Of a stretch of DNA of 64,000 nucleotides, positions 45,788 through 53,405 are shown one piece after another. The DNA is from Pseudomonadota bacterium. GTDB taxonomy: Bacteria > Pseudomonadota > Gammaproteobacteria > Steroidobacterales > Steroidobacteraceae. The notes below the pieces were generated by a model. That model was not told the origin of the DNA, did no database searches, and worked only from the letters and a program-made list of their open reading frames with translations. How positions within the stretch are numbered: the first letter of the stretch is position 1; each line of letters begins with the position of its first letter. The position numbers and the translations under genes are program-made. The stretch is from NCBI GenBank assembly GCA_018241445.1, contig JAFEDT010000010.1, forward strand, positions 1-64,000, in the 5' to 3' direction.

Positions 45788-47962
45788 TTGACCTCGCGTA
45801 ACAACCGCTTCGGGCGGCGCCGGGCGCGCCACTCCGACGCGCCGGCGGCGGGGCACAAACCCCGCGGCAAAGGAGCAGGGCCGCGCCAGGGGCGCAGTCC
45901 GCAGCCCGCCACGTCAGGTGCCGCGGTTAGTCGCAAGGCGGCGGCACTGGTCAGCGCCGCGCACCGCAGTACCGCAGGTGCCGTTACGCCGCTGAAGCCC
46001 GGTGCTTCGGTCGAAGGTACGGTCAGCGCACATCGCGCTGGCTATGGCTTCGTGCGCGTGGACGGCGCGCGCGAGGGCGTGTTCCTGCCGCCTCCACAGA
46101 TGCGCGGCGTAATGCACGGCGACCGGGTGCGCGTGAAGGTGTCGCGCGATGCCAGCGACCGCTGGTCCGGGGTGATCGAGCGCGTGCTGGAGCGCGGGGT
46201 GACCGCTTTCCTCGCCACGGTGGAGTTCCAGGGACGCAGTGCCTGGGTGGTGGCGGCAGACCGCCGGCTGCAACTGCGGTGCGCGGTTGCGCCCGCCGAC
46301 CTGCACGGGGCGGGGTCGGGCGACTGGGTGATTGCGCGCGTCACGCGCCACGCCGGGCCCGCAACCGCGGCCCAGGCGGTGGTGGAGAAACGCCTCGATC
46401 CCGACCGGCCGGTCGACCTGGCTACGGAATCCGCCATCGCACGTTTCGGCCTGCCGCAGGAGTTCCCTGCCGCGGCGCTTCGTGAGGCGCAGGCCTGCGG
46501 CACCGAGGTCGATCCGCAGGAAACCGCAAGCCGGGTCGACCTGCGCCCGCTGCCGCTGGTGACCATCGACGGCGAGGACGCCCGTGACTTCGACGATGCG
46601 GTGTACGCGGAAGCGCACGCCCAGGGCTTCCGGCTGATTGTCGCCATCGCCGACGTCAGCCACTACGTGCGCCCGGGCATGGCGCTGGACAGCGAGGCAC
46701 AGGCACGCGGCACGTCGGTGTACTTCCCGACGCGCGTGTTGCCCATGCTGCCGACGGCGCTGTCGGATCACCTGTGTTCCCTGGCGCCGCATGTCGACCG
46801 CCTGTGCTTCGCCGCCGACATGATTGTCAGCCGCAACGGCGCCCTGAGAAGTGCGACGTTCTACCCGGCGGTCATGCGCTCGGCAGCGCGCCTGACGTAC
46901 ACGCTCGCCAGCCAGGCATTGTTCGAGGGGCTGCCCGCAGCGCGCACGCAGCTCGGCCACCTGCTGCAGCCCCTGGGCGTGCTGGTGGACGTGTACCGCG
47001 CACTGTACAAGGCGCGCACGCGCCGGGGCGCGCTGGACTTCGACGCCGCCGAGGCGAGCTTCGTCATCAGTGATGAGCGGGTGCGCGCCGTGGAGTTGAA
47101 GACGCGCAATCACGCCCACCGGCTGATCGAGGAGTGCATGATCCTGGCCAACGTCGCGGTCGCGCAGGCGCTGCAGGTCGGGCGCACGCCCACGTTGTAC
47201 CGGGTACACGGGCAGCCGGAGGACGAGAAACTGGAACGCCTCACCAGCACGCTGGCGGCGCTGGGCGTCGAGGCGCACCTGCCGCAGTCGGTCACGACGC
47301 GCGACCTGCAGGGTATCGCCCGCCGGGTGGGCAATGCGCCGGAGCGCGCCTTCATCGAGTCGCTGGTGGTGCGTGCCATGCCACAGGCCGTCTACCAGCC
47401 TGCCAACATCGGGCACTTCGGCCTGGCGCTGACCCACTACGCGCACTTCACCTCGCCCATCCGGCGCTACCCGGACCTGGTGGTTCACCGCACGTTGAAG
47501 GCCATGATCAATGCACGCGGTGGGGCCGCGGTGCGCTACACCGAGGGCGAGCTGTCCGCCCTGGGCGAGAGCACCTCGCGGTTGGAGAAGCGCGCCGACG
47601 AAGCGGACCGCTACGTCGACAACTTCCTAAAGTGCACTTACCTGAAGGAGCGCATCGGCCAGACCTTCGAGGGCCTGATCACCACGGTCGTGGAGTTCGG
47701 CTGTTTCGTGCAGATCCTGGATGTCGCGGTGGACGGGCTGTTGCACCTGGACAACCTGCGTGACGATGATTACGTCATGGAAGATGACGGGCACGCCTGG
47801 GTGGGTGAGCGCAGCGGCCGACGCCTGCGCACCGGCAGTCACCTGCGGGTCATCGTGACGGCGGTCAACCCGATCGAGGGCCTGGTCGACCTGAGCCTGG
47901 TGCCGGAGGTCCCCGGGGCGCGGGAGCCGCGCCTGACCGGCCGCTCGAAGCGCTCGCGATGA
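45788..47962 (+). CDS. rnr: Ribonuclease R
   Basis: RNase R is a 3'-to-5' exoribonuclease that can degrade structured RNA and acts in rRNA/tRNA quality control. The 724-residue protein has cold-shock-type domains (GTVSAHRAGYGFVRVDG), an RNB domain with catalytic aspartates in TIDGEDARDFDDAV, and a C-terminal S1 domain (FEGLITTVVEFGCFVQI). The basic N-terminal tail lacks the winged helix of E. coli RNase R (813 residues). The start is TTG 45788 with a good AGGGAGG site. The stop overlaps rlmB by 4 bp. Confidence 0.96.
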   Translation: MTSRNNRFGRRRARHSDAPAAGHKPRGKGAGPRQGRSPQPATSGAAVSRKAAALVSAAHRSTAGAVTPLKPGASVEGTVSAHRAGYGFVRVDGAREGVFLPPPQMRGVMHGDRVRVKVSRDASDRWSGVIERVLERGVTAFLATVEFQGRSAWVVAADRRLQLRCAVAPADLHGAGSGDWVIARVTRHAGPATAAQAVVEKRLDPDRPVDLATESAIARFGLPQEFPAAALREAQACGTEVDPQETASRVDLRPLPLVTIDGEDARDFDDAVYAEAHAQGFRLIVAIADVSHYVRPGMALDSEAQARGTSVYFPTRVLPMLPTALSDHLCSLAPHVDRLCFAADMIVSRNGALRSATFYPAVMRSAARLTYTLASQALFEGLPAARTQLGHLLQPLGVLVDVYRALYKARTRRGALDFDAAEASFVISDERVRAVELKTRNHAHRLIEECMILANVAVAQALQVGRTPTLYRVHGQPEDEKLERLTSTLAALGVEAHLPQSVTTRDLQGIARRVGNAPERAFIESLVVRAMPQAVYQPANIGHFGLALTHYAHFTSPIRRYPDLVVHRTLKAMINARGGAAVRYTEGELSALGESTSRLEKRADEADRYVDNFLKCTYLKERIGQTFEGLITTVVEFGCFVQILDVAVDGLLHLDNLRDDDYVMEDDGHAWVGERSGRRLRTGSHLRVIVTAVNPIEGLVDLSLVPEVPGAREPRLTGRSKRSR

Positions 47963-48783
47963 ACGCAGCCGGCGGCACCCAGGTCCTGTACGGACTGCAC
48001 GCGGTGCGGATCGCGCTCGAGCGCAACCCCGCGCGGGTGCGGCGCGTACGGCTGGCGGCCGGGCGCGACGATGCGCGCGTGCGCACGGTGGAGGAGCTGG
48101 CGCGCCGCCACCAGGTCCGCGTGGAGCGCGTAGAGGCGAGGGTGCTGCAGCAGGCGCTGGGGGACGTTGCGCACCAGGGCGTGGTGGCCGACATCGAGCC
48201 GCTGCCGGCATGGGATGAGGACCAGCTGCTCGAGGCGCTTGCCGGTGAGCGCTCACCGCTGCTGCTGGCGCTCGACGGCGTGCAGGATCCGCACAACCTC
48301 GGCGCCTGCCTGCGCACGGCCGATGCCTGTGGTGCGCTTGCGGTCATCGTGCCGCGCGACCGCGCCGCGCAACTGACACCCACGGCCCGCAAGGTTGCCG
48401 CCGGCGCGGCCGAGTCCGTGCCGGTGGTGAGCGTCACCAACCTGGTGCGCACGTTGAAGTTGTTGAAAGAGGCAGGGCTGTGGGTGGTCGGGGCAGATAC
48501 CGCCGGCAGCAGGCCGGCGCAGGAGCTGGACCTGACAGGGCCCGTGGTGCTGGTGCTGGGCGCGGAGGGCAGTGGACTGCGGCACCTGACGCGCGAGCAC
48601 TGCGACTACCTGGCGCACCTGCCGCAGCTGGGCACCGTGGAGAGTCTCAACGTGTCGGTGGCGGCCGGCATGCTGCTGTACGAGGCGGTGCGCCAGCGAC
48701 GCGGCGCCGCTGGAACCCCTGCCACCGTAAACGCTGCCACCGCGACTGCTGCCACAACCGCGGTGCGAAAGACTTCCACATGA
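47959..48783 (+). CDS. rlmB: 23S rRNA (guanosine-2251-2'-O)-methyltransferase
   Basis: RlmB methylates G2251 in the 23S P-loop. This is a SPOUT-family protein of 274 residues with an N-terminal substrate-binding domain (YGLHAVRIALE) and the knotted domain with LDGVQDPHNLGACLRTA, LVLGAEGSGLR and ESLNVSVAAGMLLYE. The start overlaps rnr and the stop overlaps the next gene (ATGA in both cases). rnr-rlmB is the standard E. coli pair. Confidence 0.96.
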   Translation: MNAAGGTQVLYGLHAVRIALERNPARVRRVRLAAGRDDARVRTVEELARRHQVRVERVEARVLQQALGDVAHQGVVADIEPLPAWDEDQLLEALAGERSPLLLALDGVQDPHNLGACLRTADACGALAVIVPRDRAAQLTPTARKVAAGAAESVPVVSVTNLVRTLKLLKEAGLWVVGADTAGSRPAQELDLTGPVVLVLGAEGSGLRHLTREHCDYLAHLPQLGTVESLNVSVAAGMLLYEAVRQRRGAAGTPATVNAATATAATTAVRKTST

Positions 48784-49757
48784 AGGCAGTACTGGCCCGC
48801 AATTTCGCGCCGCTTGATGCGCTGCAGCTCGCCGATGTTCCCGCGCCGCCGCTGCGCGAGGGCGAGGTGCGCATCGACGTGCACGCCTGCGGCATCAATT
48901 TCATGGACGGCCTGATCGTGCAGGGCAAGTACCAGCTGAAGCCGCCGCTGCCTTTTTCTCCGGGTGCGGAGGTGTCAGGCGTCGTGAACGAGGTGGGCGC
49001 CGGTGTCTCCGGCCTGGCACCCGGCACGCGCGTGCTGGCGTTCACCGGCTACGGCGGCTATGCGCAGCAGATCGTGGCTGCTGCCTGGCGGGTGATCCCG
49101 CTGCCGGCGAGCATGGATTTCACGACCGCGGCCGCTGTGCCGATCGCCTACGGCACCTCTTATCACGCGCTGAAGGACCGGGCGGCCCTGCGCGCGGGAG
49201 AGACGCTGCTGGTGCTGGGCGCGGCCGGCGGCGTCGGGCTCACCGCGGTGGAACTGGGCAAGCTGATGGGCGCGCGGGTCATCGCCTGTGCGTCCGACGA
49301 TGCCAAGCTGCGGTTGTGCCGCGAGTACGGCGCCGAGGTCACGATCAACTACGCGGCGCAGGACCTGCGCGCCGCGATCCGCGAACACACCGGCGGCCGT
49401 GGGGTTGACGTGGCGTACGACCCGGTCGGCGGCGCCAGCGCAGAGCCGGTGGTGCGCAGCATGGCCTTCGGTGGACGGTACCTGGTGGTCGGCTTCGCCA
49501 GCGGCGAGATTCCGAAAATCCCGCTCAACCTGCTGCTGCTGAAGGTCAGTTCACTGGTCGGAGTGTTCTGGGGCGCGTGGGCCGCCGCCCAGCCGGCGCA
49601 CAACGCGGCCAATTTCGCCGAGCTGCTCGCCTGGTACGAAGCGGGCCGGCTGCGTCCGCATGTTGGCGCGAGCTACCCGCTGGAACGGTTCCGCGATGCG
49701 CTGGATGAAGTCATGAACCGGCGCGCCCGCGGGAAGGTCGTGCTGACGGTCCGCTGA
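48780..49757 (+). CDS. NADPH:quinone oxidoreductase (zinc-free MDR family)
   Basis: This is a 325-residue medium-chain reductase: substrate domain with ACGINFMDGLIVQGKY and FSPGAEVSGVVNEVG, then a Rossmann domain with LVLGAAGGVGLTAVELGKLMG. It lacks structural and catalytic zinc cysteines, like quinone oxidoreductases. NADP(H) preference and the real substrate are not certain. It is coupled to rlmB by ATGA. Confidence 0.88.
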   Translation: MKAVLARNFAPLDALQLADVPAPPLREGEVRIDVHACGINFMDGLIVQGKYQLKPPLPFSPGAEVSGVVNEVGAGVSGLAPGTRVLAFTGYGGYAQQIVAAAWRVIPLPASMDFTTAAAVPIAYGTSYHALKDRAALRAGETLLVLGAAGGVGLTAVELGKLMGARVIACASDDAKLRLCREYGAEVTINYAAQDLRAAIREHTGGRGVDVAYDPVGGASAEPVVRSMAFGGRYLVVGFASGEIPKIPLNLLLLKVSSLVGVFWGAWAAAQPAHNAANFAELLAWYEAGRLRPHVGASYPLERFRDALDEVMNRRARGKVVLTVR

Positions 49758-49766
49758 TCATCATCT

Positions 49767-49799
49767 GCACCTCTGGCGCAACGCCGGCACCTCTGGCGC
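49767..49799. repeat. Two 13-bp direct repeats, 20 bp period
   Basis: GCACCTCTGGCGC is repeated exactly at 49767-49779 and 49787-49799 between the convergent oxidoreductase and amidohydrolase genes. The cause is unknown; it could be a slippage relic. Confidence 0.5.
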
Positions 49800-49812
49800 G
49801 CGGCCAGGATTC

Positions 49813-51090
49813 CTAACGCGTCGCGGGGCCCGGCCGCAGGTAGACCTGGCCGCCCTTCATGACGAAACGCACGCGGCGCACCGCGCCGATGTCGGACAGG
49901 GGATCACCCTCGACGGCCACCAGGTCCGCGAGCATCCCGGCCGCGATCCGGCCCAGCCGGTCGTCGAGGTGAAACGAGCGGGCGTTGCCCGAAGTCGCCG
50001 CCACCAGCACCTGCGCCGCCGGCATGCCGGCGGCCGCCATGGCCTCGAGTTCCCGCGCGTTTTCGCCATGGGGAAACACCCCCACGTCGCCGCCCACGCA
50101 CAGGATCACGTGCGCCGCGCGGGCCAGCGCGAAGGCGTGACGTGACTGCAGCACCATGGCTGGCGGCGGATCCGTGCCATTCCAGCCGCGGTAGCGGGCG
50201 ATGGCTTCCGTGGCTGCCAGCGTCGGGCAGTACACCACGCCATGCTGCTGCATGAGGTGAAACACTTCTGTGGTGCCTTCATCGCCGTGCTCGATGGTGT
50301 CGACACCTGCCAGCGTGGCGCGGCGCATGCCCTCGGCAGTGTGGGCGTGAGCTGCGACCAGGCGCCCGGCGCTGTGTGCGGCCTCCACCGCGGCGCGCAT
50401 TTCCGCCTCGCTGAAGGTCGGCCGGCTGGGCTCGCCTGGTCGCCAGCGATAGTCCGCGTACAGCTTTACGATGTCTGCACCGGAGCCGATCTGGCGCCGC
50501 ACGGCGCTGACCAGTCCCGGTCCGTCGGCTTCTTCCGCACCCTGCGGCACGGCGACGCCGGGTTCGAAGCCCTTGGGGCCGTAGGCACCCGTGGCCACCA
50601 GCGCGCGCGTCGCCACCAGCATGCGCGGCCCCGGCACGATGCCCTGTTCGATCGCCTGCTTCAGGCCGACGTCCGCAAAGCCCGCGCCCTCGGTGCCCAG
50701 GTCGCGCACCGTCGTAAAGCCGGCGAGCAGTGTCGCGCGCGCGGCGACCGTGGCGCGTGCCGTGCGCAGGGCGAGTGGTTCGTGCAGCACCTGCTCGTCC
50801 CAGGAGGTTTCGTTGTAGGGATGCAGGAACAGGTGCGAGTGGCCCTCGATGAGGCCGGGCATCAGCGTCATGCCGGGAAGCTCGATCACCTCTGCGTCGG
50901 CGGGCGGCCTGATATCCGCGCCCGCCGCCTCGATGCGTTCCCCGCGCACCAGCACCACCCAGTCCGTGTGCGGCACGACGCTGACACCGTCGAAGACGCG
51001 TGCCGCCCGCAGCAGCCAGGCCGCTGGTTGCGCCGCCGGCGCACTTGCCGTCAGGGCAACCAGCAGCACCACGCACAGCAATCGCCTCAC
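49813..51090 (-). CDS. Secreted amidohydrolase (imidazolonepropionase-like)
   Basis: This is a 425-residue metal hydrolase with a signal peptide (about 1-20, ending APA-AQ) and the amidohydrolase layout: MTLMPGLIEGHSHLF for the first metal histidines, ADIVKLYADYRW for a lysine ligand, AAHAHTAEGM, TIEHGDEGT and CVGGDVGVFPHG with the last Asp. It resembles secreted prolidase/imidazolonepropionase-like enzymes that trim dipeptides or cyclic amides; the substrate is unknown. The start is GTG 51090, overlapping the stop of the acylase (GTGA). It is the last gene of the F420 operon. Confidence 0.88.
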   Translation of the reverse strand: MRRLLCVVLLVALTASAPAAQPAAWLLRAARVFDGVSVVPHTDWVVLVRGERIEAAGADIRPPADAEVIELPGMTLMPGLIEGHSHLFLHPYNETSWDEQVLHEPLALRTARATVAARATLLAGFTTVRDLGTEGAGFADVGLKQAIEQGIVPGPRMLVATRALVATGAYGPKGFEPGVAVPQGAEEADGPGLVSAVRRQIGSGADIVKLYADYRWRPGEPSRPTFSEAEMRAAVEAAHSAGRLVAAHAHTAEGMRRATLAGVDTIEHGDEGTTEVFHLMQQHGVVYCPTLAATEAIARYRGWNGTDPPPAMVLQSRHAFALARAAHVILCVGGDVGVFPHGENARELEAMAAAGMPAAQVLVAATSGNARSFHLDDRLGRIAAGMLADLVAVEGDPLSDIGAVRRVRFVMKGGQVYLRPGPATR

Positions 51091-53405
51091 GGCGCGTCCT
51101 CACCGGCCTCGATGTGGTAACGGCGCTCGATATGACCTGCGAGCTCACCGGGATAGTAGTAGATGCGGCGTAGCCGGCCTTCGGTGTAGCGCTGCACCTG
51201 GTCCGTGAAATGCGCGGAGGCCGGATCGCCGCTCTGGCCGCCGACCTTCACCGCCCAGGCGCGCACTTGCGGGCCGAACTCCACCACCGCCACGAAGCTG
51301 TTGCCGTCGGTGCCGTAGTAGCGGCGTGTCCCCGGATAGCGCCTGGCGCCGAAGGAGGCGAGCGACCCCCATCGTGAAGACGTGAACGGCACCGGCGTGC
51401 TGGGCTTCGCGTCGTCGAAGGTCTGCACGATCGCCCCGTCGTTGCGCTGGAAACGGTTGATCTCCCCCCAGGGGACGGACCAGCTGCCGAAGTCTGCGAC
51501 CAGGCGATCGACGGCGTCCCCGAGCGCGGTCAGATGCTGTTGGGCGTCGAGGTGCTGCCCCATGTAGTCCCACACCGTCATGCGGGCCGCGCGCGCCGGT
51601 GCCGCCGCGAGCTGCCACAGGCGCTCACCCCAGAACACGGCCAGCGACGTGGCGGTGGAATCCAGCGCCCAGTGCAGATCCCAGGCGCGCAGCAGCGCGA
51701 CCGGTCCGCGCAGGCGCCCGATGCGCGGGTCGCCGGCGGGCAGATGGTCCCAGGCGGACAGCAACTGCGGCAGCAGCGGCGCAAAGGCCGGCAGATAGCT
51801 GTCGTACGCGGCTGCCATCAGTGACTGCGGCGTGAAGCGCGCCGTGGCGGTGAGCACACGCTGCGCATGCAGGCCGCGGGGGTTCTCGCCGACCTGGTCC
51901 ATGTAACGCGGGAAGTCCCGCTGCCGCGGACTGTCGGCGCCGGCGGCCGTCCAGGGTGCATTGTTGGTATTCATCACCCAGCCGTTCGGCGGGTCGATTG
52001 CCTGCGGCAGGCTGGCCAGGTCGTGCAGGCCGTGCCAGTCGGTGGCGGGATCGCTGCCATCGACGGGTGCGCGGTAGTCGAAGCGGTCGTCCCGCCGCGG
52101 CACGAACTGCGGATGCAGGTAGGCGATGTCGCCGCGCGCATCGGCGAACACGGTGTTGTTGGAGGAGTTGGCGCGCAGCTGCGCCACCCTGAGATAACCG
52201 ACGAGATCCCGCGCCCGGGTGCGCAGGAACGACTGCTGCAGCGCGGCGACCGGACGGTTCATCAGCGCCACCGTGATCCACCGGCCGGCCGCCGAGCGCA
52301 CCACCGGCCCGTGATGCGTGGCCCAGGTGGTGAAGTGGCGCTGCGCGAGGGTGCCGTCGCCGGCGCGGTAGCGCAGCACGATTTCCCGCCGTGCCACGGG
52401 CCGCAGCTTCCCGCCGTAGCGGTAGGAAAGCGTGCCGCCGGGGCCGGTAACGACATCCTCGGCGAACTCGTCGACGTTGTCGGCGCCGGTGGAGGTGTGC
52501 ATCCAGCCGGCGCGCGAATTGAATCCCTGGTAGATGAAGAACTGACCCCAGGTGGCGGCGCCGTAGACGTCGAGCCCCGCATCGCTGCTGACCTGCTGCT
52601 CGCTGCGGAAGAAGAAGCTGGTATGCGGGTTGATCAGCAGCAGCGGATAACCGCCGGCCGTGCGCGATGGCGCGATGGCGAAACCGTTGGAACCCCCTGG
52701 CTCGCGGTAATCCTCCGACGGGTGCAGCGCTACGACAAGCGTCCGCGCCGGCACGGGTTCATGCGCCTTGCCCGGCGCAGCCGGCTTCGGAGCGCGCGGC
52801 ACAGTCGGCTCAGGCGAGTGCGGTGCGGGTGGTTGCGCCTGGCCGTAGAAGGCCTGCAGTGCCGCGAGGTCCACGTCCTCGATGTCGCCGCCGATGCTGC
52901 CCTCGCTGAAGCTCAGCGCCATCCACGGCTCGAAGTGCCGCAGCACACGCGGCTGCACCTGCGGATGCGTGGCGAGGAAGCGATTCAGGCCTGCGGCCCA
53001 GGCCTGCATCAGGTTGCGCAGCCACGCCGGACTGCGGCGGTATTGCGCCTGCAGGTCCTGCGGATCGATGAACAGGCGCTGGCGCAGGTCCTGCATCAGG
53101 GCGCCTTCGCCCTCGGCCTCGGCCAGCCGGCCGAGACTGACGAGGTAGTTGGTCTCGATGCGGTTGAAGTCGTCCTCGGCCTGCGCGTACATCATCCCGA
53201 ACACGGCATCCGCATCGGTGTGGCCGTGCACATGCGCGATCCCCCAGTCGTCGCGCACGATGCTGGCTTGCCAGGCGGCGGCAGGCGCCGCTGCGAGTGT
53301 CTGCAGCGCCAGCAGCAGCATGGTCGCTGCCAGCTTCGCGGCTGGCGGCAGCGCGGCACGCTGCGGCGCGGCCCCCGTGCTGCGCACCTTTACTGCGGGG
53401 AGCAT
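51087..53405 (-). CDS. Penicillin-amidase-family (S45) acylase, exported
   Basis: This is a 772-residue Ntn-hydrolase precursor with a signal peptide. The alpha chain starts at WQASIVRDDWGIAHVHG, and the self-cleavage and nucleophile site is GG-S239 in PGGSNGFAIAPSRT. The beta chain has the NPHTSF and ANSSNNTVF segments. It would hydrolyse an acylated amide, for example an acyl-homoserine lactone or a beta-lactam; the substrate is not readable. ATG 53405 overlaps the end of fbiC; ATG 53321 is a shorter alternative that still gives a signal peptide. It is the sixth gene of the F420 operon. Confidence 0.87.
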   Translation of the reverse strand: MLPAVKVRSTGAAPQRAALPPAAKLAATMLLLALQTLAAAPAAAWQASIVRDDWGIAHVHGHTDADAVFGMMYAQAEDDFNRIETNYLVSLGRLAEAEGEGALMQDLRQRLFIDPQDLQAQYRRSPAWLRNLMQAWAAGLNRFLATHPQVQPRVLRHFEPWMALSFSEGSIGGDIEDVDLAALQAFYGQAQPPAPHSPEPTVPRAPKPAAPGKAHEPVPARTLVVALHPSEDYREPGGSNGFAIAPSRTAGGYPLLLINPHTSFFFRSEQQVSSDAGLDVYGAATWGQFFIYQGFNSRAGWMHTSTGADNVDEFAEDVVTGPGGTLSYRYGGKLRPVARREIVLRYRAGDGTLAQRHFTTWATHHGPVVRSAAGRWITVALMNRPVAALQQSFLRTRARDLVGYLRVAQLRANSSNNTVFADARGDIAYLHPQFVPRRDDRFDYRAPVDGSDPATDWHGLHDLASLPQAIDPPNGWVMNTNNAPWTAAGADSPRQRDFPRYMDQVGENPRGLHAQRVLTATARFTPQSLMAAAYDSYLPAFAPLLPQLLSAWDHLPAGDPRIGRLRGPVALLRAWDLHWALDSTATSLAVFWGERLWQLAAAPARAARMTVWDYMGQHLDAQQHLTALGDAVDRLVADFGSWSVPWGEINRFQRNDGAIVQTFDDAKPSTPVPFTSSRWGSLASFGARRYPGTRRYYGTDGNSFVAVVEFGPQVRAWAVKVGGQSGDPASAHFTDQVQRYTEGRLRRIYYYPGELAGHIERRYHIEAGEDAP

